Shown here piece after piece: positions 44,506 through 52,734 of a DNA stretch of 64,000 bases (position 1 is the first letter of the stretch; every line of letters starts with the position of its first letter). Position numbers and translations under genes: made by a program. Below the pieces are notes generated by a model. It saw nothing but the letters and a program-made list of their open reading frames with translations, was not told the DNA's origin and made no database searches. This DNA is from Kiritimatiellia bacterium (lineage in GTDB: Bacteria > Verrucomicrobiota > Kiritimatiellia > UBA8416 > YA12-FULL-48-11), in the NCBI GenBank assembly GCA_028716365.1, contig JAQUPZ010000006.1, forward strand, positions 62,001 to 126,000. Reading direction: 5' to 3'.

Positions 44506-45649
44506 CAAGCCTGGGCTATTTGCGAAGGAATTGCTGGCGCGTGTTCTTGCGTGCTGTTACCGGTATGAAGGACGGGTTCTTAATATTCTGGAGTTAAAGA
44601 CATCTACCCCTCACAGGCCTGCTTCGGCGCTTGAATGGTTAAAGAACAAGTTGAAGGAGGTTGGGGGACGACGCGGTTGGGTGGCGAGACATTTCAACTT
44701 GGAAGATGCTGCGAGTCGGCTGAGTCTGGTTCTCTCCCGTGCAGAGGCGTACGAGACTGTTTGGAACAGGTTCGGGGACGACTATTCCCGCCGTATTTTT
44801 CTGGACATATTGACGTTCCGGATTCTTGGTCCGAGGCATGTGCGACTGCCCGTAAGTACCCCACAATACTGGTCCATGTATGACCGGGAACTTCGCAGGG
44901 CGATTCATCTACCATCAATTACAACAGCGACTGGGTGGCATTTGTGTCAATACACCATTAACGGTACGAGCGGAACGGTGACGTTTTATTCGACGCCGAC
45001 ATGTCCCAATTACTTTTTTGAACTGGGTGCATATGAGTATAGAAAGACGCCGGTTCCGATCAGGGCAAAGGAAGGTGATGTTGTAGTGGATGCAGGAGCA
45101 TGCTGGGGAGAAACAACGCTATACTTTGCTGATGCGGTTGGCGATACGGGCCGAGTTTACGCGTTTGAAGTCGATCCGGACAATTTAACAATCCTGTCCC
45201 GCAATCTTGCTTTGAATTTCACGCTGTCGCAAAGGGCTGAAATTGTTGAAAGAGCCGTAAGTGCTGCAAGCGGTAAACAGTTGCAGTTCACTTCCAATGG
45301 GCCGAGCACATCAAGCGTGCTTTCAGGTGAGGGAACGACATTTGATGGTATCACGGTTAGTCTTGATGATTTTGTAGCCCAGAAACAACTCAAGCGTTTA
45401 GATTTTATCAAGATGGATATCGAAGGCGCCGAGGAATCTGCTTTGCGTGGCGCGGAATGCACTATCCGGAAATGGAGACCATCACTTGCTATTGCCGCAT
45501 ATCACAAAGCCGAAGACATCCTCAAGATTCCCGAGTTCCTGTGGAATTTGGACGTCGGGTATTCTGTCTACCTTGATCATTTTACCACCGGCTACTGCGA
45601 GACTGTTGTATTTGCCCGCTGTGAGGGAACTGGGAATACGCAGGTGTGA
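44498..45649 (+). CDS. FkbM-family methyltransferase
   Basis: A 383-residue protein. The C-terminal half is an SAM-dependent methyltransferase of the FkbM family: DVVVDAGACWGETTLYFAD (SAM motif I), RVYAFEVDPDN (motif II), LDFIKMDIEGAEESALRGAE (the FkbM-type DIEGAE motif). The first ~180 residues are a separate region of unknown function that includes FRILGPRHVRLPVSTP. It probably O-methylates a sugar of the surface glycan. It overlaps the upstream glycosyltransferase by eight bases. Confidence 0.88.
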   Translation: MNNKPGLFAKELLARVLACCYRYEGRVLNILELKTSTPHRPASALEWLKNKLKEVGGRRGWVARHFNLEDAASRLSLVLSRAEAYETVWNRFGDDYSRRIFLDILTFRILGPRHVRLPVSTPQYWSMYDRELRRAIHLPSITTATGWHLCQYTINGTSGTVTFYSTPTCPNYFFELGAYEYRKTPVPIRAKEGDVVVDAGACWGETTLYFADAVGDTGRVYAFEVDPDNLTILSRNLALNFTLSQRAEIVERAVSAASGKQLQFTSNGPSTSSVLSGEGTTFDGITVSLDDFVAQKQLKRLDFIKMDIEGAEESALRGAECTIRKWRPSLAIAAYHKAEDILKIPEFLWNLDVGYSVYLDHFTTGYCETVVFARCEGTGNTQV

Positions 45650-45715
45650 TGATGATCAGGAGCAAAAGATGCATTAAGTTATTTCTTTTGCCAAATGTAA
45701 TATGAGAAGACACCA

Positions 45716-47170
45716 ATGACTGTATCAGGTTCCACGTTGCTCGTGAACTTGCCGATCACAGTGGTTTCAACGACACCATTTTTTGTGATGCCTCCAGGGC
45801 TTCTTGCGCTGGCCGCTTACCTTCGTAAACATGACGAGTCTGTTGCCATTCTGGATCTATGTGTTGTGCGACCCTGGAAGGCTGATCCGAACAATCCTGA
45901 TGGTGCTGCTTTGCGGGCGTTTGAAGAACGACTTCGATCCGAACGTTCGGTATTTGTCGGCGTGAGCGTTATGGTGGCCGGTCAATTCAGACTCGCTCGA
46001 GAGGTTTGTAAACTTACGAAAAAATTAATGCCCGGTACGATTACGGCCGTGGGAGGGGCACATGTTTCCCAGTTTCCTCACGAGATTCTTGAGAACTGTA
46101 TGGAGGTTGATTTTGTTGCGATGGGCGAGGGTGAACCGCAAGTTCTCGCGCTTGCCCGTTATTCCAAAACAGGTACTGTTCCGTCCAGTTGGCCGGATGG
46201 TCTTGCATATCGCAAAGCCGATGGCGAGATTGTTTTATCCGCCAAGCGCTCATACATTCAGGATATAAATACATTGCCTTGGCCAGCCTACGATCTGTTG
46301 CGGTTTGAGGATTATCGTCATGATACATCGACATGGCATAATCCCTACAAAATGGATTTTGGGATTCGTGTGCCGATGATTACCAGCCGAGGCTGTCCCT
46401 TTGGGTGTAATTTCTGTTCTGTCTCCACGTGCATGGGCCTGCGGCATCGAGCGCGACGTGCGGATCGTGTAGCAGATGAGCTACAGATGCTACATGAGAA
46501 GTATGGAGTTCGGTATATTGCATTTTTTGACGCAAATTTTGCCGAAGACGCTTTACGGGTGATTTCTCTCTGTGACGAGATCCGGAGACGAAACCTAAAG
46601 ATACTCCTCGATTTGCCAACCGGGTTACCTGTCAGAGTGGCAGCCGATGATATGATTGATGCCCTTGCTTCCGCCGGCTTAATCCGTACTTGTATTTCCG
46701 TGGAAAGTGGCGACACGCGTATTCGTAATGACGTAATGGGTAAGAATATTACGGAAGATGACATATTTCGCATGGTAGCTGCCGTAAGGCGACATCCCCA
46801 AATCTTTCTTTTGACCGATTTTGTTTTAGGAATGCCTGAGGACACGACTGAGAGTTTGGAGGCCTCCTGCCATCTTATAGATCGTTTGGAGACTGATGAT
46901 ATTGCCCTTTCCATTGCCACACCTTACCCTGGTACAAAACTGTACCAGCAGTGCGTCAGGGACAATCTGTTCCTGCCGGATATTGATCAGAGCCGATTAT
47001 GGGAAGCGGACTGGTATACTCATGCCAATGTTAACCGTTTTACAATTAAGCCTTACAAGCTTGATGTGGATACGTTGACCACATACCGGGACCGAATTTT
47101 GGCACTTCGTGTTCAGAAATTCAGTTTATATAGGAACCGCATGAAAGACCAGTTCGGCGTAAGTTTCTGA
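45716..47170 (+). CDS. Cobalamin-binding-type radical SAM enzyme
   Basis: A 484-residue enzyme with a B12-binding-like N-terminal domain (about 1-150, with ILDLCVV, FVGVSVMVAGQ and AVGGAHVSQFP) and a radical SAM core with Cys227, Cys231 and Cys234 in SRGCPFGCNFCSVSTC. The classical DxHxxG cobalamin motif is absent, as in many class B relatives. The C-terminal part (FVLGMPEDTTESLEA, ATPYPGTKLYQQC) is usual for this BchE/YgiQ-like group, which performs methylations and ring chemistry on unactivated carbons. Its place in a glycan cluster points to sugar or lipid-carrier modification. A truncated relative starts at 49583. Confidence 0.87.
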   Translation: MTVSGSTLLVNLPITVVSTTPFFVMPPGLLALAAYLRKHDESVAILDLCVVRPWKADPNNPDGAALRAFEERLRSERSVFVGVSVMVAGQFRLAREVCKLTKKLMPGTITAVGGAHVSQFPHEILENCMEVDFVAMGEGEPQVLALARYSKTGTVPSSWPDGLAYRKADGEIVLSAKRSYIQDINTLPWPAYDLLRFEDYRHDTSTWHNPYKMDFGIRVPMITSRGCPFGCNFCSVSTCMGLRHRARRADRVADELQMLHEKYGVRYIAFFDANFAEDALRVISLCDEIRRRNLKILLDLPTGLPVRVAADDMIDALASAGLIRTCISVESGDTRIRNDVMGKNITEDDIFRMVAAVRRHPQIFLLTDFVLGMPEDTTESLEASCHLIDRLETDDIALSIATPYPGTKLYQQCVRDNLFLPDIDQSRLWEADWYTHANVNRFTIKPYKLDVDTLTTYRDRILALRVQKFSLYRNRMKDQFGVSF

Positions 47171-47196
47171 CAATCCCAGAATAGGAGGGAATTGAT

Positions 47197-47985
47197 ATGG
47201 ATACAACTATTAAGAAGAAGTCATCGACCGGAACTGACGAGAAGATGTTTCTCGATAACCTTGTGCCTGGTTACATTACTTCTGACCAGTCAAGCCAGAT
47301 ACGTCTTATGCGTGAACTGATGATTCGGACCTTTGCTCCATATGTCCGTGGTGGGCGAGGTCTGGAGCTCGGATGTGAAATCGGTTATATGTCGGAACGA
47401 CTCGCCCGTTTGGTGGATCATCTCGATATTGTCGATGGTACCGAGGAATTTCTGAAGCAAACGCAAGCTCGTGCCATTCCTAATGTTCGATGTATAACAG
47501 GTCTATTTGAAGAATTTCATCCTGATGAGCCCTATGACTATGTGTTCGCCACACATGTCCTGGAACATGTGGCAGATGTGAGTATCGTACTGCGAATGGT
47601 ACGTTTGGCGCTAAAGCCAGGCGGTTTGTTGCTTGTGGCTGTGCCGAATGCAAGAGCCATATCTCGACAACTTGCGCGTCACATGGGCCTGCTTGATGAC
47701 TTGTACGCCCTTACTCCAAATGACATTCGAGGAGGACATAGACGGGTATACGACAGGGTACTTCTTAATCGCGATCTTGAAACTGCAGGCTTTGAAATAG
47801 TGGCGCAGGGCGGGATATTGTTCAAGCCTTTTGCAGATTTCCAAATGGACAAATTGATTGATATGGAAGTGATTGGGCCTCAACAACAGGAAGGACTGTT
47901 TCGTCTAGGACACGAGTATCCCGATCAATGTGCCGACATCTATGCAATTGTAAGGCCTGTTGCTGAAGGGATTAATCATGGATGA
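47197..47985 (+). CDS. Class I SAM methyltransferase
   Basis: A 262-residue methyltransferase. Motif I is GLELGCEIGYMSERLARL, the acidic motif II is LDIVDGTEEFLK, and YDYVFATHVLEHVADVSIVL with LKPGGLLLVAVPN supply the remaining fold. AGGAGGGA precedes the start at 47197. The stop overlaps the next gene's start by eight bases. The acceptor is unknown; neighbours suggest a sugar or sugar nucleotide. Confidence 0.88.
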   Translation: MDTTIKKKSSTGTDEKMFLDNLVPGYITSDQSSQIRLMRELMIRTFAPYVRGGRGLELGCEIGYMSERLARLVDHLDIVDGTEEFLKQTQARAIPNVRCITGLFEEFHPDEPYDYVFATHVLEHVADVSIVLRMVRLALKPGGLLLVAVPNARAISRQLARHMGLLDDLYALTPNDIRGGHRRVYDRVLLNRDLETAGFEIVAQGGILFKPFADFQMDKLIDMEVIGPQQQEGLFRLGHEYPDQCADIYAIVRPVAEGINHG

Positions 47986-48883
47986 GGCAGAGGGTTATGC
48001 GACGGCGGCGTACGCCGAATCGCTGTCGGAATTCGGGATGCCGCGCGTGTTACCGGAGTGTGGCGGATGGTTGCTTGATCGTCCGACTCCGGACGGCAGT
48101 GCACGTGATGGGATGGGATGTTACCCGTTGTTTTGTTGCAGGGATTGGCGAGGTCTCAAGGAGGACCTGAATGGATTGAAGGAGTCCGGCCTTGTGAGTT
48201 TTTCTGCCGTACTGGACCCGTTTGGAGAACACGATGCAGTTTTAAGAAAACGTTGTTTCCCGGATCGGCTGATTGCCTTCAAGGAGCATTGTGTCACAGA
48301 TCTTACGGCGGGTTCGATTAAATCCATTGTTTCAGCTCACCACAGTCGTGATGCACGATCTGCATTGAGGCATTTACGTGCAGAGTTGTACACGAACCCG
48401 TCTACAATGCTGGATGAGTGGTGGAAATTGTATCAACAGTTATGCCAGCGCCATGGTATTTCAGGAATCGCTGCGTTTTCAAAGGGATCATTTGCCAAGC
48501 AAATGATCGTTCCGGGAATGGTTGCTTTCGCGGCTTGGGATGGTTCGGAGTTGGCTGGTATGTCCTTGTGGTATCGGGCTGGGGATGTGGCATACTATCA
48601 CTTGAATGCATGTAACCACAAGGGGTACCGCAGCGGGGCCTCGTACGCTCTCATGTGGGTGGCTCTTGAACACTGGCAAGCTGAGGGAATACGGTGGGCG
48701 GCTTTGGGTGCCGGGTCAGGATTGAAAGAAGGCTCGAGCGGGTTGGAATTCTTTAAAAAGGGCTGGTCTACCGGAATTAAGACAGCATGGTTTGGCGGTG
48801 TGATTTTCAGACAGGACGTTTATGCACGTTTAAGTGAGGAAATGGCGGGAACCTCGTTCTTTCCTGCATATCGAGGCATATAG
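47978..48883 (+). CDS. FemAB/GNAT-like acyl or aminoacyl transferase
   Basis: A 301-residue protein with the GNAT-type fold seen in FemAB/CelD-like proteins. A middle helix-rich portion ends in WWKLYQQLCQRHGISGIAAF, and the second GNAT half reads VAFAAWDGSELAGMSLWYRA, DVAYYHLNACNHKGYRSGAS and LMWVALEHWQAEGIRWAALG, with GLEFFKKGWS as the closing motif. Relatives transfer aminoacyl or acyl groups to peptidoglycan, lipids or glycans. The ATG at 47978 is preferred because GAAGGGA precedes it by seven bases; the frame opens 18 bases earlier. Confidence 0.65.
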   Translation: MDEAEGYATAAYAESLSEFGMPRVLPECGGWLLDRPTPDGSARDGMGCYPLFCCRDWRGLKEDLNGLKESGLVSFSAVLDPFGEHDAVLRKRCFPDRLIAFKEHCVTDLTAGSIKSIVSAHHSRDARSALRHLRAELYTNPSTMLDEWWKLYQQLCQRHGISGIAAFSKGSFAKQMIVPGMVAFAAWDGSELAGMSLWYRAGDVAYYHLNACNHKGYRSGASYALMWVALEHWQAEGIRWAALGAGSGLKEGSSGLEFFKKGWSTGIKTAWFGGVIFRQDVYARLSEEMAGTSFFPAYRGI

Positions 48884-48914
48884 TGGCTGAGTAGCCGGCA
48901 AAGGAGGAAATGCT

Positions 48915-49580
48915 ATGGCACGAATCGTAATTTTCGGAGTGAAGGAGGCAGCGCGACTAGCCTGTGCTTATCTTCGTCTTGACACCACTTATGAACCAGT
49001 GGCTTATACTGTTACAAAAGACTATCTTCCACAGGAGCGGGTGCTGGATGACCTGCCTATTGTGCCGTTCGAAATGATTGCATCCAGTTATTCCCCGGCG
49101 GAACATTCCTTTCTTGTTCCTATGTCATATCGCGATCATAACCGGCACAGAGCGCGTATCTTTGGACAAGTCAAGGCTCTTGGCTATACAATGGGTACTT
49201 ATGTAAGTCCACGGGCAGTTGTTTGTCCAGGATTACAAATAGGAGAGAATTCGATGATCTTGGAAGGCTGTATTGTCTCGCCTGGTTGTGTCATAGGCAA
49301 CAACGTAATGATTCAGGCCGGTTGTGTGATTTCCCACGGTGTACGAATAGGCGACCATGCATTTCTTGGGCCTGGTACTGTACTTTCGGGGTTGGTGGAT
49401 GTCGGGCCATATGCATTCATTGGATCGGGTGGGAGGGTACGTGACAGGGTTCGATTGGGTGAAGGGTCATTCATTGCGATGGGTAGTGTAGTACGGTCTG
49501 ATACAGAGCCTTGGGTTCACTATGATGGTATGCCGGCTCGGTTGTGGGATGCAACATGCACTTCTATAGATAGAACTTAA
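48915..49580 (+). CDS. NeuD-like hexapeptide acyltransferase
   Basis: A 221-residue acyltransferase of the NeuD/PglD type. The N-terminal sugar-nucleotide-binding domain reads ARIVIFGVKEAARLACAYL, then the left-handed beta helix has hexapeptide repeats from about residue 95 (VVCPGLQIGENSMILEGCIV, PGCVIGNNVMIQAGCVISHG, VRLGEGSFIAMGSV). The catalytic His is in SHGVRIGDHAF. Such enzymes acetylate amino sugars such as UDP-4-amino sugars or sialic acids. AAGGAGGAAAT precedes the ATG. An aminotransferase lies 187 bases downstream, a common metabolic partner. Confidence 0.87.
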   Translation: MARIVIFGVKEAARLACAYLRLDTTYEPVAYTVTKDYLPQERVLDDLPIVPFEMIASSYSPAEHSFLVPMSYRDHNRHRARIFGQVKALGYTMGTYVSPRAVVCPGLQIGENSMILEGCIVSPGCVIGNNVMIQAGCVISHGVRIGDHAFLGPGTVLSGLVDVGPYAFIGSGGRVRDRVRLGEGSFIAMGSVVRSDTEPWVHYDGMPARLWDATCTSIDRT

Positions 49581-49582
49581 TC

Positions 49583-49696
49583 ATGAGGGTTCTGCTTGTA
49601 CAACCTCCGAATAAGAATGAAATAACCATAGGGTACCCTTCTGGGTATTCGAGCAAAGCCCGTTTGCCTGCGACCAAATATCTTGGTTCGACTTGA
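49583..49696 (+). pseudogene. Truncated N terminus of a B12-binding radical SAM gene
   Basis: A 37-codon frame from ATG 49583 to TGA 49696, beginning MRVLLVQPPNKNEITIGYPS. MRVLLVQPPN is the very characteristic first strand and loop of B12-binding-type radical SAM proteins (BchE/YgiQ-like), here stopped after 37 residues. The rest of the gap to 49767 has no recognisable remainder. It starts just behind the NeuD-like stop, in the position an operon gene would have. A relic of a gene lost by deletion is the simplest reading. Confidence 0.65.
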
Positions 49697-49767
49697 ACAT
49701 AATTGATAATGGTTGGTATATGATTTGAGCTTGGGCTGCATCCCACCGTAGTAAAAGGTCAGGGAAA

Positions 49768-50937
49768 ATGAAAAAGAGACAAAAGAATCCAGCAATTTCC
49801 GAGAATCCCATTGTGTTTAAAGAAAGCCTGCATGTTGGAAAGCCGAATGTCGGGAATAGAGCACGTTTTCTCTCGCACATTGATGATATTTTGAAGAGCC
49901 GTTGGTTTACAAATAACGGGCGGTTTGTGCAGGAATTTGAATGGCGTATCGCCGAGAAGTTGAACGTGGATCACTGTGTAGTTGTTTGCAATGCTACTGT
50001 CGGCTTGGAAATAGTGTTGCGGGCTCTGGATATCACAGGCGAGGTTATTATCCCTTCGTTCACGTTTGTTGCAACCGCTCACGCCCTGCAGTGGCTTGGA
50101 ATAACCCCCGTTTTTTGTGATGTAAATCCCGCTACGCACAACATCGATCCCTCAAAGGTCGAGGCTCTCATTACTTCCAGGACAACTGGTATTATTGGAG
50201 TTCACATTTGGGGGCGACCATGCGACGTGATTGCCTTGGACGAAATTGCTCGTCGGAGAGGGCTGAAGCTTCTGTTTGACGCGGCACATGCGTTCGGATG
50301 TTCGCACAATGGCAGAATGATCGGGAACTTTGGGCATGCAGAAGTATTCAGTTTCCATGCCACAAAGTTCGTGAATACATTCGAAGGTGGCGCCATTGTG
50401 ACTAACGATGACGAACTGGCGAAGAGAGTACGGTCCATGAAAAACTTTGGTTTTGATGGAGATGTAATTTCTATTGGCACCAATGGGAAGATGAGCGAAA
50501 TTTCTGCGGCAATGGGATTGGCCAACTTGGGTGATATGGAGAAATTAATCAAGACAAACATTCGTAATTATCATTGTTACGAGAAAGAATTAAAAAATAT
50601 TCATGGTGTAACGCTAATATCTTACGACAGGAACGAAAGATCCAACTATCAGTATGTTATTCTTGAAATCGATCAAGATAAGACCGGAGTTACTCGGGAT
50701 CAACTACTGAAAACGTTGCATTCATGTAATATTCTTGCCAGGCGGTATTTCCATCCAGGATGCCATCGCATGGAGCCCTATAAATCGTTATTTCCCTACG
50801 CCGGATTACTGCTGCCGGAAACCGAGAGATTATGTGAGAAGGTGTTATGCCTCCCGACAGGTACATCAGTGAGCGAAAACGATATCCAGCAGATATGCGA
50901 GATCATTCGCGGTGTTCTTGGCAAAAGTCGGAAATGA
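49768..50937 (+). CDS. DegT/DnrJ/EryC1-type sugar aminotransferase
   Basis: A 389-residue PLP enzyme that usually aminates keto-sugar nucleotides. The PLP lysine is Lys200 in FSFHATKFVNTFEGG, the Asp that pairs with the pyridine nitrogen is Asp171 in LLFDAAHAFGCSHNG, and the N-terminal FTNNGRFVQEFEWRIAEKLN with VVVCNATVGLEIVLRALD is typical. CAGGGA lies just before the ATG. The stop overlaps the next start by four bases (ATGA). Combined with the NeuD-like enzyme upstream, it suggests an acetylated amino sugar in the glycan. Confidence 0.93.
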   Translation: MKKRQKNPAISENPIVFKESLHVGKPNVGNRARFLSHIDDILKSRWFTNNGRFVQEFEWRIAEKLNVDHCVVVCNATVGLEIVLRALDITGEVIIPSFTFVATAHALQWLGITPVFCDVNPATHNIDPSKVEALITSRTTGIIGVHIWGRPCDVIALDEIARRRGLKLLFDAAHAFGCSHNGRMIGNFGHAEVFSFHATKFVNTFEGGAIVTNDDELAKRVRSMKNFGFDGDVISIGTNGKMSEISAAMGLANLGDMEKLIKTNIRNYHCYEKELKNIHGVTLISYDRNERSNYQYVILEIDQDKTGVTRDQLLKTLHSCNILARRYFHPGCHRMEPYKSLFPYAGLLLPETERLCEKVLCLPTGTSVSENDIQQICEIIRGVLGKSRK

Positions 50938-51998
50938 AGAAATCGGAGATGCAGAGTCAAAATATCAACGTTGACAAATCGTTTCTCAGAGACGATGAAT
51001 ACCGCATTTTCGAAGCTAAGGGTCCGTTACCGGTAGTATGTATCTCAATGGCGGCCTACAACCAGCAGGACTTCATATCACAGGCAATAGACGGTGTGCT
51101 CGTTCAGCAGGCGGATTTTCCCGTTCGGCTTTTTATTTCTGATGACGGTTCCACGGATAAGACTGCTGAAATATGCCGGTCATATCAACAAAAGTACCCC
51201 GACCAGATTACGCTGATTATTGCGCATAAGAACACTGATTTCCGTATTTGTGTACTTCTTCTCAAGAAATGCTTTTCAAGTGGAGCCAAGTATATCGCAA
51301 TGTGTGATGGTGATGACTACTGGACTGATCCGCTGAAGTTGCAGAAGCAGGTAGCGTGTCTTGAGGCTGATTCCGACCTTGCCATATGTTTTCATAACGT
51401 CGATGTTGTTTATGATGATGGACGAGAAAGTCAGCCTTTCGTAAAAACAAAGATCAAGGAAATATCGACAATAGAGGACTTGATTCCAAGAGATTTTATT
51501 CCTACTTGTTCTACGGTCTTTCGGAATAGACTCTTCAAAGAATTCCCGTCCTGGTATACGGAATACACTTTTGGCGATTGGGCGTTGCATTTCCTGAATG
51601 CAGAACACGGTAAAATCGCCTATTTAGATGAAATCATGGCCGTTTATCGAATACATCTCGGGGGCGTTTCGTCCAAAGGTGATCTGCCGGATGATAGAAG
51701 GAGAAACCTGATTAAATCATATGAAGAGGTGTTGAAGTTTTATCGACAGATTGACGAATATTTCTCGTATAAATACAACAGACAAATATTTCACGAGATG
51801 TCGAATTACAGTTGGTACCTTGCGCAGCTGTATGACGAAATCGGCGACAGGCGGAAAGTGTGGCAATACCTGGCTAAAAGTATTTTCTTGGATCCCTGGA
51901 ATTCCGAGATCAGTAGGAGACATTTTGCCAGAACCGTTCTGAATAATTGTGTGCCTGCGGGTTTTCGGCTTGGTGCAGGAAGGAAACCCTTGCAATGA
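50934..51998 (+). CDS. Family 2 glycosyltransferase
   Basis: A 354-residue GT-A enzyme. The N-terminal nucleotide-binding part reads PVVCISMAAYNQQDFISQAI and LFISDDGSTDKTAEICRSY, and the metal-binding DxD is in AMCDGDDYWTDPLKLQKQ. The catalytic acid region near FGDWALHFLNAEHGKIAYLD follows. Start ATG 50934 overlaps the aminotransferase stop (ATGA); the longer upstream frame would lie inside that gene. Its stop overlaps the methyltransferase start by four bases. It adds a sugar in the glycan; donor unknown. Confidence 0.9.
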   Translation: MKKSEMQSQNINVDKSFLRDDEYRIFEAKGPLPVVCISMAAYNQQDFISQAIDGVLVQQADFPVRLFISDDGSTDKTAEICRSYQQKYPDQITLIIAHKNTDFRICVLLLKKCFSSGAKYIAMCDGDDYWTDPLKLQKQVACLEADSDLAICFHNVDVVYDDGRESQPFVKTKIKEISTIEDLIPRDFIPTCSTVFRNRLFKEFPSWYTEYTFGDWALHFLNAEHGKIAYLDEIMAVYRIHLGGVSSKGDLPDDRRRNLIKSYEEVLKFYRQIDEYFSYKYNRQIFHEMSNYSWYLAQLYDEIGDRRKVWQYLAKSIFLDPWNSEISRRHFARTVLNNCVPAGFRLGAGRKPLQ

Positions 51999-52648
51999 GT
52001 ACCTCGCTTCTCCGTATGGACCCTTTGGTGGTTCCCCTCGTCCGGGGCGAGACAATTCTCGATCTGGGATGTGGGTTCGGTCATTGGGGGCATGTACTCA
52101 GAACACATTACAGGCCTGATGACTGTTCGCCAGAGAAATGTCCCAGGGTTGTAGGGGTGGAGATTCACAAGGGAAATGTAGCCTTTTGCCGTTCGACAGG
52201 AGTCTATGAACAGGTTATTGAGTGCGATGTCATTGATTTCCTGAAAACCCAGGCCAGCGCAGCTTATGATACTATCCTTGCGCTGGACATTATCGAGCAT
52301 CTTGAGAAGGACCGGGGCCGGGTTCTGTTGGATGAGCTGTATCGCGTGGCAAGTCGTGTTGTTGTTGTCAGTACGCCGAACTCAACAGAGCTTAGGGGCG
52401 GCCTGACTGGTTTTACTGGATACAACGAGTGGGAGCATCATTTGTCCTGTTGGTCTATTGAGGAATTAGTTGCGCGTGGCTATCGTGTTGAAGGAGTTGG
52501 TCACGATCTGTATTCGCGGCTATATCGCATACGAGGGATGTGGCGGCTGTTTAAGACGTTTCCCATTCTTCATGATTTTTTTGATGTTTTGGCACGGCGG
52601 TATCCCCGAATTTCACATACTCTGCTGGCACATAAGATCAAGGGGTGA
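51995..52648 (+). CDS. Class I SAM methyltransferase
   Basis: A 217-residue methyltransferase with motif I ETILDLGCGFGHWGHVLR, motif II VVGVEIHKGNVAF, and YDTILALDIIEHLEKDRGRV followed by VVVVSTPNSTELRGG. Start ATG 51995 overlaps the previous stop (ATGA). Acceptor unknown; the context suggests modification of a glycan or carrier. Confidence 0.88.
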   Translation: MSTSLLRMDPLVVPLVRGETILDLGCGFGHWGHVLRTHYRPDDCSPEKCPRVVGVEIHKGNVAFCRSTGVYEQVIECDVIDFLKTQASAAYDTILALDIIEHLEKDRGRVLLDELYRVASRVVVVSTPNSTELRGGLTGFTGYNEWEHHLSCWSIEELVARGYRVEGVGHDLYSRLYRIRGMWRLFKTFPILHDFFDVLARRYPRISHTLLAHKIKG

Positions 52649-52678
52649 AACCTGAAGGGGAGAATCAGAAGAAAAAAT

Positions 52679-52702
52679 AACCGCAGATGAACGCAGATAG
52701 AG
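52679..52702 (+). repeat. Period-10 repeat relic between genes
   Basis: Two units CCGCAGATGA and ACGCAGATAG in tandem in the 86-base gap between the methyltransferase and the glycosyltransferase. Same family as 41064-41093 and 62042-62071, here outside any gene. Confidence 0.6.
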
Positions 52703-52734
52703 AATTAAGAATACCTAGTGTCTAGTTTCATTCA

